Below, piece by piece: positions 24,924 through 33,792 of a stretch of 50,594 nucleotides of DNA. The position numbers were made by a program, and so were the translations under genes. The DNA lies in NCBI GenBank assembly GCA_028714875.1, contig JAQTLN010000027.1, forward strand, positions 1 through 50,594, given 5' to 3'. Numbering within the stretch: the first letter of the stretch is position 1; every line of letters begins with the position of its first letter. The notes below the pieces were generated by a model. That model made no database searches and was not told the DNA's origin. It was given only the letters and a program-made list of their open reading frames with translations. Source of the stretch: Gallionellaceae bacterium. Lineage in GTDB: Bacteria; Pseudomonadota; Gammaproteobacteria; Burkholderiales; Thiobacillaceae.

Positions 24924-26240
24924 ATGACTAATGCGCATTGGTTTTTACTCGTGGGCGGTCTGTTGCTCACCAGGGGTTTGACTGCTTCGTTGCTCCAGCG
25001 CCTGCCGGTCACCCCGGCCATCATCTATCTGGCGGTGGGGCTGCTGGTCGGGCCTACGGTATTGAATCTGTTTCACTTCAATCCGCTCAAGGAATCGGCG
25101 CTGCTGGAAGCGCTGACCGAAGTGGTTGTGCTGATTTCGCTGTTTTCCGCCGGCATCAAAATGCCTGTGCCGGTCAGCCTCGCCCGCTGGCGCACACCGA
25201 TTCTGTTGGCAACGGTCTCCATGGCGGTCAGCGTCGGGATGGTTGCCGCCTTCGCCTATTATTTTCTCGGTCTGCCACTGGGTGCCGGCGTCTTGCTGGG
25301 CGCGATTCTGGCGCCCACCGATCCGGTGCTGGCGACCGATGTGCAGATCCGCCATCCCGGTGACCACGACCAGCTCCGCTTCACCTTGACCTGCGAAGCG
25401 GGCATGAATGACGGCAGCGCTTTTCCGCTCGTGATGCTGGGGATGGGATTGCTCGGGCTGCACGATCTCGGTGAATTCGGCCTGCGCTGGGCGCTGGTTG
25501 ATGTGCTGTGGGCCACGCTGGCGGGAATCGCCATCGGGGTCGTGGCAGGCGCCGCGCTGGCCCATTTGGCTTGGAAACTGCGCGGTGAGTCAGCCGCTCA
25601 CACGCTCATGGACGATTTCCTCGGACTCGGCCTGATCGGTGTGGTGTATGGCTTGAGCGTGCAGGTCGATGCGTGGGGATTTCTGGCGGTTTTTTTCGCG
25701 GCCGTGGCGCTGCGCCAGACCGAGCTCAAACTCGCCGGTGCCAGTCAGGATTCCCTGAATCTGACGCAAACCGAGCGCATCGAAGCGGGAACCGCAAACG
25801 CAACGCCTGATAACGAGCCACCGCCGACCGTCAGCGGCGGATCGCTGGTCTTCAAGGAACATATGGAGCGGCTATCGGAAGTAATGCTCGTCCTGCTCAT
25901 CGGCGGCACGCTGTTTCTCGATTCCTGGAGCTGGCGGGCGGTGGGGCTGGCGCTGTTCTTGTTCATGGTCGCGCGCCCGGTCAGCGTCCTCGCCAGCCTG
26001 TGGGCTACCCGCGCTTCGTGGCCGCTACGCGGCATGGTCGGCTGGTTCGGGGTACGCGGCATCGGTTCACTGTATTACCTGATGTACGCCATTCAGCATG
26101 GTCTCCCCGAAGATCTGGCCTTGGAACTGATCCAATTGACGCTCATTGCCGTGTCGCTCTCCATTCTCTTCCACGGAACCAGCGTCAAGCCGCTGATGAG
26201 CCGCTTTTGGCGATACCGCAAGCGTCTGCCCGCGTCATAA
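24924..26240 (+). CDS. CPA1/NhaP-type Na+(K+)/H+ antiporter
   Basis: A 438-residue membrane protein with about 12 helices. LLGAILAPTDPVLATDVQI (about 127-145) and CEAGMNDGSAFP (about 156-167) carry the conserved Asp and Asn-Asp ion-binding residues of this family. GWFGVRGIGSLYYLMYA (about 373-389) is the late signature with Arg. A hydrophilic loop (about 270-310) divides the halves. The only plus-strand gene inside the split polyene operon, it probably arrived with or after the neighbouring defence genes. It converges with the deacetylase. Confidence 0.92.
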   Translation: MTNAHWFLLVGGLLLTRGLTASLLQRLPVTPAIIYLAVGLLVGPTVLNLFHFNPLKESALLEALTEVVVLISLFSAGIKMPVPVSLARWRTPILLATVSMAVSVGMVAAFAYYFLGLPLGAGVLLGAILAPTDPVLATDVQIRHPGDHDQLRFTLTCEAGMNDGSAFPLVMLGMGLLGLHDLGEFGLRWALVDVLWATLAGIAIGVVAGAALAHLAWKLRGESAAHTLMDDFLGLGLIGVVYGLSVQVDAWGFLAVFFAAVALRQTELKLAGASQDSLNLTQTERIEAGTANATPDNEPPPTVSGGSLVFKEHMERLSEVMLVLLIGGTLFLDSWSWRAVGLALFLFMVARPVSVLASLWATRASWPLRGMVGWFGVRGIGSLYYLMYAIQHGLPEDLALELIQLTLIAVSLSILFHGTSVKPLMSRFWRYRKRLPAS

Positions 26241-26268
26241 GCGACCGGCGTTCACGCCGGATGGATGT

Positions 26269-27126
26269 TCATGACTTGGAAATAGCCAGCGCGGAACGCA
26301 GGGTGATGGATTTGAGGCCGGCGGCCGCGGCGGCTTCCAGCAGGCGGGGGAGAACAGCCAGAATCACCGCTTGGCCGGCGCGGGTTCGCGCGGCGTGGCC
26401 GTCGTGCAGGAGCAGGATGTCGCCGGCGGCGAGGTTGCGGGTCAGGCGCCTGGTCACATCGTCGGCATCGCGGTTGCGGGTGTCGAAACCGCGCCGGGTC
26501 CAGCTCGCCAGATGCAGGCCGTGCCGGGCCAGGATGGGTTCGAGAAAGGGATTGCGCAGGCCGGCGGTGGGGCGGAAGAAACACGGCCGCTGGCCGGTGA
26601 TGGCGGCCAGATTGTCCTGGCCGGACGCGATCTCGTGGGCCATGCGGCGCGGCCCGAGGGTGGCGAAATGATGCTGGTGATGCTGACTGTGGTTTTCCAC
26701 GGCATGGCCGCGCCGGACGATCTCGCGGCACAACTCGGGGTGACGTTGCGCCTGTGCCCCAATGCAGAAAAAGCTGGCGCGGGCGGCATAGCGATCCAGC
26801 AGGTCGAGCACCCGCGGCGTCACTTCCGGGTCGGGGCCGTCATCAATGGTGATGGCGATATGCCCCGGCGTAGCGGCCGCCGGTAGCCGCACCCAGTTGG
26901 GGCCGAGACTCTTGCTGCGCGGCCAGAGGCCGGCGGCGCCCAGGATCAGGTGATTGGCGGCCAGCGTGCTCAGCCCCCAGAGCCACAGCCCCGGTTGCAG
27001 CGCCAGCAGCCCCAGGGTTCCGACATGCAGGATAAACGTGGCCTGCAACAGCGGCGTGGGATGCCAGCGGCGGCGGGTATGGGGGGGTGGCAAGTTCGCT
27101 GGCAAAGGCGGTGGCGGTGCCGTCAT
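26269..27126 (-). CDS. NodB-type polysaccharide deacetylase (APE cluster)
   Basis: A 285-residue protein. A proline-rich start and two hydrophobic segments (about 25-67) suggest membrane attachment, followed by a NodB domain. Its motifs are TIDDGPDPE (catalytic and metal Asp, near 95), HAVENHSQHHQHHF with the metal-binding H-x3-H, RPTAGLRNP, and LLLHDGHAART near the end. Family members remove N-acetyl groups from sugars or peptidoglycan. The start overlaps the exporter stop by 4 bases, so it belongs to this operon. It may act on the sugar added by the GT2 enzyme; that is inference. Confidence 0.88.
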   Translation of the reverse strand: MTAPPPPLPANLPPPHTRRRWHPTPLLQATFILHVGTLGLLALQPGLWLWGLSTLAANHLILGAAGLWPRSKSLGPNWVRLPAAATPGHIAITIDDGPDPEVTPRVLDLLDRYAARASFFCIGAQAQRHPELCREIVRRGHAVENHSQHHQHHFATLGPRRMAHEIASGQDNLAAITGQRPCFFRPTAGLRNPFLEPILARHGLHLASWTRRGFDTRNRDADDVTRRLTRNLAAGDILLLHDGHAARTRAGQAVILAVLPRLLEAAAAAGLKSITLRSALAISKS

Positions 27127-29474
27127 GTTCGCCGCGCCAGAATGGCGGAGAAGACCAGGGCGAGGATGGCGCCCGGGCCGACCGTGGCGCCGATGGCGTT
27201 GAGCACCGGCACGCTGGAAAAAGCAAGAATGCCGAAGCCGGCCACCGTGGTGCTGGTGGCCACTAGCAGGGAGGCCAGGGTGCGCGGCGAGAGGCCCCCT
27301 TCTTCAAGGCCCCGGTCGAAGAACAGGGCATAGTTGGAACCGACCGCCACCACCAGCAGCATGCCCACCAGATGCAGGATGGTGAGTTGCCGCCCGGCCA
27401 GGACCAGACCGGCGATGACCACGGCAACGGCCACGACCAGCGGGGCGAGGATGCGGAACACCCTGGCCGGTGAACGGGTGGTGGCGAACAGCAGGCCGAG
27501 GATGGCGGCCAGGCCGCTAAGCGAGAGCAGGATGGCCTCGCGCAGATAGCCTTGGTAAAGGCGATCGGCCTCACCCTTGATATCGACGAAGTGAACGCCC
27601 GCCAAGCCCGTCTGCGCGAGGGCGGCACGCACCCGCGCCGCGTCGAGGACGGCATGGGCTCCGGAAGCACTGGCGCGCAGCGGCAGCAGGGCCGTCCAGC
27701 TCCCCGGCGACGGCAACAGCAGGGCATCCACCCCTTCCACCAGGGAACTTCCCTCCAGGTCTTGCCGAGTCAACGGCCTCTGGCCGCGGGCCTTCGCGAC
27801 ATCGGCAAAAAACGGCTCGCAGCGATCCGGACGCAGGGGCAGATCGGCAATGGCTTCCTTGAAGCGTCGCCGCAGCTCGGCGTCGGGTGGCAGGCTCGCC
27901 AGGCGCTGACGCTGGGTCGCCTGGCTGGGTAGGTAAAAGGCGGGGCTCTCGAAGGCGTCGATCACACCTGCCGCTTCGAGTTGTCGGAGCGCCACTGACG
28001 CGTGTTCGCTGGTGGCGAGCGCCGCCTCCTGGCTGGCGGCGGTCACCACCACCAGATAGCGCACGTCCGGGGCGCCGAGGTCGGCGCGCATGCTCATGTC
28101 GAGGGCCTGATCGGCGGCGGACACCGGGCTCAGGGCCGCCAGTTCCCGATTCCACATGTGGTCGCTATTTGTCACGAGCACGACGCAGGCCGCCACAAAC
28201 AAAACCAGAACCGGCGCGCGCAGACGGCCCGCCCACGCTACCCAGACCTGCACGCGGCGACCGAAGGCGCTGAGATCGCGCAGGCGCAGGTTGACGGGCA
28301 AAAGACGCGGCAGCACGAAACGGGTGATCAGGGCGGCTGTGACTACACCGGCTATGGCGTAGAGGCCCAGTTGGGCCAGGCCGGGGAAGCCGGAGAACAG
28401 CAGGGAGGCAAAGCCGAACACCGAGGTGAGTACGCCGATGCGTATCGTCGGCCAGGAGGTGGCCACCCAGGTGGCCGTCCCACTGCTGCGCGGCTCGCCC
28501 GCCACGGCGCGTTCCGACTGCGTGAAAAGGTAGATGGAATAATCCACCGCCTCGCCCATCAGGGCGGTGCCGAAGCCGAGCGTGACGCCATGGACGACGC
28601 CGAAGCCCAGGCTGACCGCCGCCACCCCGGCCAGAGCGCCGGACAGCACGGGCAACAGGCCGAGCAGCAAAGCCGTGGGCGAACGGTAAACCAGCAACAG
28701 GATAGTGATGATGATCAGCCCGCCGAGGCCGGAGAGGGTGGCCACTTCGCCCTTGATGGTGGCGCGGGCCGTTACGGAAAAAGGCCCGGGGCCGGTTAGC
28801 GCCAGGCGCAGCTCTGGCCCGGCCGCCGCGTGGAAGGCCGCGCGGATGGCCGCGACGGCCGCTTCCTGTGCGTCCGTGTCGGCGCCATCGGCACGGGTGC
28901 GGGCCAGGAGCAGGGCACGCTGACCGTCACGGGAAACCCAGACGCCATCGGCCATTTGCGGATGCTGGCGGCTCCCCATGGCATCCAGCAGTTGCATGAA
29001 CTCGCCGGTGGGGTCGCGCGGCAACAGGGCCTTGCTGAACAGCCCGGCAGAGGTGGCCAGGAGGTCGATGCTGTCCGCCACGCCGGCACGCAATCCCGCT
29101 ACCGAGAAGCGCTCGGCATTCACCGCCGGGCTCAGCAGATAGCGGTTTTCCAACAGAATCTGGCGGTCGCGCGCCAGCCCCAGGGTCTCGCCGTTGGCAA
29201 TGTGCGGGAAGCGGGGGTCGCCGCGCAGGCGGGCGGCCAGATTGCGGGAGGCGCGGGCGCGGGCGGCCGGGTCGCCACCTTCGATGCCGATCAGGATCAG
29301 GCGAGAGGCGGCGCCGGATTTGATCTGGTCGACGAGGAGCTGCTGTTCCGGGGTCGGGCTACTCGGCAAAAAGGCGGACAGATCGGCCGTGAAGCTGGCC
29401 CGACTCACCAGCCAGACACAGACGAGCAGAAAGGCCAACCAGAGGGCGATGGCGACGCTTGCACGTCGGCTCAT
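27123..29474 (-). CDS. MMPL/RND-type exporter (ApeM-like)
   Basis: A 783-residue inner-membrane transporter in two halves, each with one N-terminal helix, a periplasmic domain and five more helices. The first half has GEAVDYSIYLFTQSER, with the proton-relay Asp. The second half has AVGSNYALFFDRGLEEGG, where Asn takes that place. In aryl polyene clusters this protein is thought to move the lipid product towards the outer membrane with the LolA-like carrier. The start is ATG at 29474 next to a palindromic insertion; the extension to 29576 is insertion sequence. Confidence 0.9.
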   Translation of the reverse strand: MSRRASVAIALWLAFLLVCVWLVSRASFTADLSAFLPSSPTPEQQLLVDQIKSGAASRLILIGIEGGDPAARARASRNLAARLRGDPRFPHIANGETLGLARDRQILLENRYLLSPAVNAERFSVAGLRAGVADSIDLLATSAGLFSKALLPRDPTGEFMQLLDAMGSRQHPQMADGVWVSRDGQRALLLARTRADGADTDAQEAAVAAIRAAFHAAAGPELRLALTGPGPFSVTARATIKGEVATLSGLGGLIIITILLLVYRSPTALLLGLLPVLSGALAGVAAVSLGFGVVHGVTLGFGTALMGEAVDYSIYLFTQSERAVAGEPRSSGTATWVATSWPTIRIGVLTSVFGFASLLFSGFPGLAQLGLYAIAGVVTAALITRFVLPRLLPVNLRLRDLSAFGRRVQVWVAWAGRLRAPVLVLFVAACVVLVTNSDHMWNRELAALSPVSAADQALDMSMRADLGAPDVRYLVVVTAASQEAALATSEHASVALRQLEAAGVIDAFESPAFYLPSQATQRQRLASLPPDAELRRRFKEAIADLPLRPDRCEPFFADVAKARGQRPLTRQDLEGSSLVEGVDALLLPSPGSWTALLPLRASASGAHAVLDAARVRAALAQTGLAGVHFVDIKGEADRLYQGYLREAILLSLSGLAAILGLLFATTRSPARVFRILAPLVVAVAVVIAGLVLAGRQLTILHLVGMLLVVAVGSNYALFFDRGLEEGGLSPRTLASLLVATSTTVAGFGILAFSSVPVLNAIGATVGPGAILALVFSAILARRT

Positions 29475-29608
29475 CCGAGATTGTCCATTAGCCAAAGTAG
29501 GCCTGTAGCGCAGGCGTCCCGCCTGCTTCGTAGGCCTGATCGGAAGGACGAGGCAGGCGAGACGCCTGCGCTGCATGTGGGCCTCCGGCTAATGGACACT
29601 CGGCTCAT
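29466..29608. repeat. Palindromic insertion with 9-bp target duplication between LolA-like and exporter genes
   Basis: Outer arms TGTCCATTAGCC (29482-29493) and GGCTAATGGACA (29587-29598) enclose inner arms around GTAGCGCAGGCGTC and GACGCCTGCGCTGC. The direct repeat TCGGCTCAT flanks it at 29466-29474 and 29600-29608. On the coding strand this is ATGAGCCGA, the first nine bases of the exporter gene; the second copy contains the TGA stop of the LolA-like gene. Removing the element restores a 4-base ATGA overlap. Confidence 0.85.
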
Positions 29609-30183
29609 GGCAAGGCGGTCTTCTGGATGCTCATCAGCGAGCGGTCGCCGTCCGCCTGTAGGATTTCCACCGCGCGGACCTCATCCTGCGAGCCATCCAT
29701 GCGGATGCGGGCGACCATCCCGCCCACTTTGGCATCCCGCGGGATCAGCACCAGGGTCCAACGCTCGCGGTCGCCTTGCAGGGCCAGGTGATAGATCCGT
29801 TCCAGCGCCTTGCGGTCGCCGGCCAGCGTGGCGCGCATGCTCTCGATCATGCCCGCCACCTCCGGGTAGTCCTTGAGTTGCAGGACATGTTTCTGCCGTC
29901 GTCGTTCGATGCTCAGAACGTCGCCGTCCAGCACCAGGGTTTCACGCTTCGGCTTGAGGGTGCGTTTCTCCAGGCGGGCGGGCGGAATGAACAGGAGCTC
30001 GCCCGACGACTCGACCGGCTGGTCCAGGATGGAAATGAATTTCTTCTCGGTGAAGCTGGCCGCTCCGTGCTTGTTGTTGGCCAACGCGGCCATGAGCTGG
30101 CTGACCGTGAATTGGGCCGCCTGGGCGGACAGGGTAAAGCCAAACAGGAGCGCGCCGAGCAGAAGTCGAATGGATCGGCTCAT
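29605..30183 (-). CDS. LolA-like periplasmic lipid carrier (ApeL-like)
   Basis: A 192-residue protein with signal peptide MSRSIRLLLGALLFGFTLSAQA. A LolA/LppX fold follows: FTEKKFISILDQPVESSGELLFIPPARLEKRTL (about 44-76) is the typical front of the half-barrel. The C-terminal strands include VARIRMDGSQDEVRAVEI. It should carry the polyene lipid across the periplasm, working with the MMPL exporter that follows. It starts within the last codons of the acyltransferase gene (4-base overlap). Confidence 0.85.
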   Translation of the reverse strand: MSRSIRLLLGALLFGFTLSAQAAQFTVSQLMAALANNKHGAASFTEKKFISILDQPVESSGELLFIPPARLEKRTLKPKRETLVLDGDVLSIERRRQKHVLQLKDYPEVAGMIESMRATLAGDRKALERIYHLALQGDRERWTLVLIPRDAKVGGMVARIRMDGSQDEVRAVEILQADGDRSLMSIQKTALP

Positions 30184-31106
30184 GATGTCTCCGTCGGCGG
30201 CCGCCAGAAATCGAAGAAGTTGAACCAGTTGAATGGCGCCGCGCGACAGTGACGTTCCAGGCAGCCTGCATAGGCGGCAACCGCATCACTGACGGCGGCG
30301 CTGCGCGCCTTGCGCTCGATGTCGGTGAAATCGGCCAGGCGCTCGAAATGGATGGCGTAGCGGTTGCCGCCCAGATAGAGGCCGCAGATGAACAGTACCG
30401 GGCGCTTGAGGATGGCCGCCAGACGCATGGGGCCGACCGGGAATGCCACTGTCTGGCCGAGGAACGCTACCGGCTGGGTGGGGTTCTGGGCCAGGGTGCG
30501 ATCGCCCATCATGCCCACCACCACGCCTTCATCCAGCCGTTCCTGTACCTGGAGCATGGAATCGAACTGGCCCAGCGGAATGACGTCCAGCATGGCGGAC
30601 GGATTGATGGCGGCCAGGGCGGCGTTGATCTTATGGGCATTTTCCACGTACATGGCCATGGCTATCTTAAGGTCGGGCTGGCGCCGGCCGAGGGCGCGTA
30701 TTACCTCGAAGCTGCCCAGGTGGGCGCCTATCAGGAAGGCGCCGCGTCCGGCGGCCAGCACTTCCTTGACGACGTCCTCTCCTTCCACCTGGATATCGAA
30801 CTGATCGAAGCGGTCGTTGAGCAGGTAGACCCGGTCATGGATACAGGAAGCGAAACTGTGGAAGTGCCGGAACTGTTCGGCCAGCCGGGGCGGCCGCCCC
30901 AGGGCACGCCGCAGGTAGGCGCGCGAGGCGTTGCGGGCGGCCGCTGCGAAAAGCAGGAAATAGAGGCTGATGCCGACCAGCACGACCCGTGACACAGGCC
31001 GTCCCAACGCCAGGGACAGCCAGGTCATCGCGCGCAGCAAGACCAGGCTGCCGCGTTCCGGTTGTTTCCTCCATTCGGACTGAAGGGCGGGATCGGCTGG
31101 GTTCAC
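30180..31106 (-). CDS. LpxL/HtrB-like acyltransferase (APE cluster)
   Basis: A 308-residue enzyme of the lipid A acyltransferase family. The HX4E motif is IGAHLGSFEV with His129 and Glu134. An N-terminal hydrophobic segment (about 40-56) anchors it. GMMGDRTLAQNP and PVGPMRLAAILKRPVLFI are further family patterns. In aryl polyene clusters such enzymes are thought to join the polyene to a glycerolipid or sugar core. Both ends overlap neighbours by 4 bases. Confidence 0.87.
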   Translation of the reverse strand: MNPADPALQSEWRKQPERGSLVLLRAMTWLSLALGRPVSRVVLVGISLYFLLFAAAARNASRAYLRRALGRPPRLAEQFRHFHSFASCIHDRVYLLNDRFDQFDIQVEGEDVVKEVLAAGRGAFLIGAHLGSFEVIRALGRRQPDLKIAMAMYVENAHKINAALAAINPSAMLDVIPLGQFDSMLQVQERLDEGVVVGMMGDRTLAQNPTQPVAFLGQTVAFPVGPMRLAAILKRPVLFICGLYLGGNRYAIHFERLADFTDIERKARSAAVSDAVAAYAGCLERHCRAAPFNWFNFFDFWRPPTETS

Positions 31107-31447
31107 GAAGCCGCCTCTTCGAACGCGGTGAAGGCGAAGATGCCGCTCGCGACCACCCGATTATGGGCGGGGTCGGCGGCCACCACCTCGAAGCGGAACA
31201 CGCCGCTCGCCGTGGCGGCATAGTCGAGACGCAGGGCCTCGCCCGGACTGACCGGACTGAGAAACTTCGCCGACCGGATCTGGCCGCCGGCGACCGTCAG
31301 GCCTTGCCGCGCGGCCAAAGCATGCAGTGCCTCGTCCAGCAGCACCACGCCGGGCAGGATGGGCTGGCCAGGGAAATGGCCGGCATAGGCGGGGTGATCG
31401 GCCGCGACGGATAAGGACAAGGACGAAGGCAGGGACAGGTCGGTCAT
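31103..31447 (-). CDS. Hot-dog 3-hydroxyacyl-ACP dehydratase, ApeI-like
   Basis: A 114-residue single hot-dog protein with the catalytic motif YAGHFPGQPILPGVVLLDEAL: His24 and Glu39. The C-terminal strands (FRFEVVAADPAHNRVVASGIFAF) complete the fold. It is the likely partner of the dehydratase at 19732, as ApeI and ApeP form a heteromeric dehydratase in characterised systems. Short length and a 4-base overlap at each end fit an operonic subunit. Confidence 0.87.
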   Translation of the reverse strand: MTDLSLPSSLSLSVAADHPAYAGHFPGQPILPGVVLLDEALHALAARQGLTVAGGQIRSAKFLSPVSPGEALRLDYAATASGVFRFEVVAADPAHNRVVASGIFAFTAFEEAAS

Positions 31448-32823
31448 GACGGGATGGCGTCCGTGTTTGGCGCCCGCTGGCTGGCCAGGAGATTCTGCGT
31501 CGCCTGGCGGGGCAGCTTGCCGGTGGCGTTGCGCGGCAGGGCAGCGACGAACAGCAGCGGCCGCGGCAGGAAGAGGGGGTCGATGCGCTCGCGCAGGGCT
31601 TGCATGAGGGCGGCGGGCGTCAACTCCGGCGCCACCACCAGCGCGGTGAGGCGGCGGACGTTTTCCGGCGCGTCAGCCGCGTCTTCCGGTGGCGGGAGAA
31701 ACACCCCGTCGCGCACGCCGGGGATGGCATTGAGCTGGTGATTGAGATAAGCCAGGGAGGTCCGTTTGCCTGCGATGTTGACGAGATCGGCATGACGGCC
31801 GTGGAGCAGGAAATAGGCAAAATCGGTGGTCAAATCCGCCGCGCCCATCAGCTCGATGTCGTCATGCAGCCGTGTCGCTGCTTCGATGTGCCCGCCCTCG
31901 GCCCAGACCGCCTCCCCCTCACGGCGCAGATGGACCTCCGGCAAGGTCTGCCAGATTGCGCCGGCCGTGGTGCGGCGGGAAGCGAGCTGGCCGGTTTCGG
32001 TGCAGCCGTAGATCTCGAACAAGGGCGCCGCGAAGCAGGTCTCCGCCGCGACGGCCAGGTTTTGCGAAAGGGGGGCGGTGGCGGACAGCAGCAGGTCCAC
32101 CGCCGGGAGGGCGGACTGCTCGGCCAGCAGCATCCGCAGGTGGTAGGGCGTGGTGACCAACATACGCGGCCGCGGCAGATCTTTCAGCGCCACGCAGATG
32201 TCGGCCGGGTAGAAGGGGTGTCCGGCATGCAAGGCGGCGCCGATCTGCAAGGGCATCAGCACGGTGAATTCCAGGCCGTACATGTGTTGCGGCGGTACGG
32301 TGCCGACCAGGGCGTGCTCGCGAGTGACGCGCAACCGCTCCGCCCCCGCTTGCACGCCACGCACCAGGCTGCCCCAGCGCTTGGGATGGGGGACCGGCAT
32401 GCCGGTGGAGCCGGAGGTGAATAGTTGGGCGATGACTTGGTCGCTATCTATTTGAGGAATGACGGGCTCTGCCGGCGACTCCGGCTGCGACTCCGGAAAG
32501 TGAAAGAGCGGCAGTTCGACGCCGCTGTCAGCCCGGTCGGTGACACAGAAAACATCTGGGGCGAAGCGTTGCATCTGCCTGAGCGATTCCGGGGTTTGGC
32601 TGGAGGGCAGCAGGCTGATTCGGCCGCTGACGATGCTGGCCGCCAGAGCGACGGCAAAATGGTAGCGGTCACCGCACAGGTTGAGTACATGCCGCCCCGG
32701 GGGCAATTGGCCGGCGACATGGTCAACTTCGCCGAGAAACTGCCTGACCCTGACCGGGGTGCCGCCGCGCCACGCCATGACGGCATCGGGATGGCGATGG
32801 GCAATGAGCGGCAGGGACGACAT
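31444..32823 (-). CDS. AMP-binding acyl ligase (ApeH-like)
   Basis: A 459-residue adenylate-forming enzyme. The P-loop QLFTSGSTGMPVPHPKRW (about 124-141), the mid motif FEIYGCTETGQLASR and the C-terminal ALPRNATGKLPRQ, with the adenylating Lys, are present. It is shorter than typical acyl-CoA synthetases, as in aryl polyene clusters, where it activates an aryl acid such as 4-hydroxybenzoate or loads it on ACP; the substrate is inference. The start is ATG at 32823; the in-frame extension to 32976 lies within the upstream gene. Confidence 0.9.
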   Translation of the reverse strand: MSSLPLIAHRHPDAVMAWRGGTPVRVRQFLGEVDHVAGQLPPGRHVLNLCGDRYHFAVALAASIVSGRISLLPSSQTPESLRQMQRFAPDVFCVTDRADSGVELPLFHFPESQPESPAEPVIPQIDSDQVIAQLFTSGSTGMPVPHPKRWGSLVRGVQAGAERLRVTREHALVGTVPPQHMYGLEFTVLMPLQIGAALHAGHPFYPADICVALKDLPRPRMLVTTPYHLRMLLAEQSALPAVDLLLSATAPLSQNLAVAAETCFAAPLFEIYGCTETGQLASRRTTAGAIWQTLPEVHLRREGEAVWAEGGHIEAATRLHDDIELMGAADLTTDFAYFLLHGRHADLVNIAGKRTSLAYLNHQLNAIPGVRDGVFLPPPEDAADAPENVRRLTALVVAPELTPAALMQALRERIDPLFLPRPLLFVAALPRNATGKLPRQATQNLLASQRAPNTDAIPS

Positions 32824-32848
32824 AGGCAGTCTGGACTCCGAATGCGAC

Positions 32849-33526
32849 CTAGCGGGGTGGGAGGGAAGCGGCGCGAGGCGTGGCTGGGGTTTTCCAGTAG
32901 GCGAGGATGCCATCCATGATGCTGTGCTTTTCCAGTTGCGGCAGCTTGCGCAGGCGGACCAGATACTCGGCGGCAAACATCAGCAGGACCAGCGGCAAAG
33001 AGAGGAAATTGGCGAAGACCGACCAGGCTTCGATGGGCGCGAACAGGAACAGCAGCGTCGAAACCAGGCTGACCGTCAGAAAAAACAGCGTCCAGGCCAG
33101 GGTGACCTGGCGGGTATAGCGCACCAACTCGGAAGTGAGCCCGCCGTGCACGACTTCGGCAAAGCGGGTGCAGATGGGCTGTCGCCCACGCGCCAGGGTG
33201 GCGCCGAATACCGCCGCCAGCATGACATTGGTGCCTGCGTGCTGGAGGAAATAGACCCAGCTGAAATTCCGTTCCAGGGCGCCCCAGAATCCCCACAGCA
33301 GCAAACCCACACCGGCGCACAGCGGCAACATGGCCAATCGTCTGGGTGAGCGCCAGGCCAGCAACAGCAGGATGCTCAGGGACGGCGCTAGCGAAACGGC
33401 GACCCCCATGGCCGGGAAGCGGGTCGCCGCGGAAGTAGCCGCGCTGTAATGGGCCAGCACGGCATAGCCGATGACCCCGGCGGCGATGACGGTCCAGCGG
33501 ATCGCGCCGGCCAGGGTAAAGCTCAT
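32849..33526 (-). CDS. COG4648-type membrane protein (ApeG-like)
   Basis: A 225-residue protein with about seven membrane helices (TVIAAGVIGYAVLAHY; SLSILLLLAW; LPLCAGVGLLLWGFW; NVMLAAVFGATLA; TLFFLTVSLVSTLLFLFAP; VFANFLSLPLVLLMFAAEYLV). GRQPICTRFAEVVHG and YTRQVTLAWTLFF are conserved in the unnamed COG4648 proteins of aryl polyene clusters. Its task is unknown. It starts inside the last codons of the ACP gene and ends 25 bases before the ligase. Confidence 0.82.
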   Translation of the reverse strand: MSFTLAGAIRWTVIAAGVIGYAVLAHYSAATSAATRFPAMGVAVSLAPSLSILLLLAWRSPRRLAMLPLCAGVGLLLWGFWGALERNFSWVYFLQHAGTNVMLAAVFGATLARGRQPICTRFAEVVHGGLTSELVRYTRQVTLAWTLFFLTVSLVSTLLFLFAPIEAWSVFANFLSLPLVLLMFAAEYLVRLRKLPQLEKHSIMDGILAYWKTPATPRAASLPPR

Positions 33527-33792
33527 TTTGTTCTGTTCGCCGCGATGTGCTGAGTCAGGCTGGCGAGTGAACTGAAGATGCGGGTGTTGTCCGCGTCATC
33601 GGAGCGTAGCTGGAAACCGAACCGCTTGGAGACGACCAGGGCCACTTCCAGAATGTCGATCGAGTCGAGCCCCAATCCTTCGCCGTAAAGCGGAGCGTCG
33701 GGCTCAATCTCGTCTGGACTGATGTCCAGGTTCAGGGCGGAGGCGACAAGCTCGGCGACCTCGTTTTGCAATTCCTGGTTGGTGTCAGGCAT
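33523..33792 (-). CDS. Acyl carrier protein (APE cluster)
   Basis: An 89-residue acidic four-helix carrier protein. Ser44 in GLGLDSIDILEVALVV is the 4'-phosphopantetheine site. It carries the growing polyene between ketosynthase, reductase and dehydratases. Characterised aryl polyene clusters usually have two ACP genes side by side; only this one is present here. It is the first gene of the minus-strand operon, so the operon promoter should lie in 33793-34032. Confidence 0.93.
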   Translation of the reverse strand: MPDTNQELQNEVAELVASALNLDISPDEIEPDAPLYGEGLGLDSIDILEVALVVSKRFGFQLRSDDADNTRIFSSLASLTQHIAANRTK

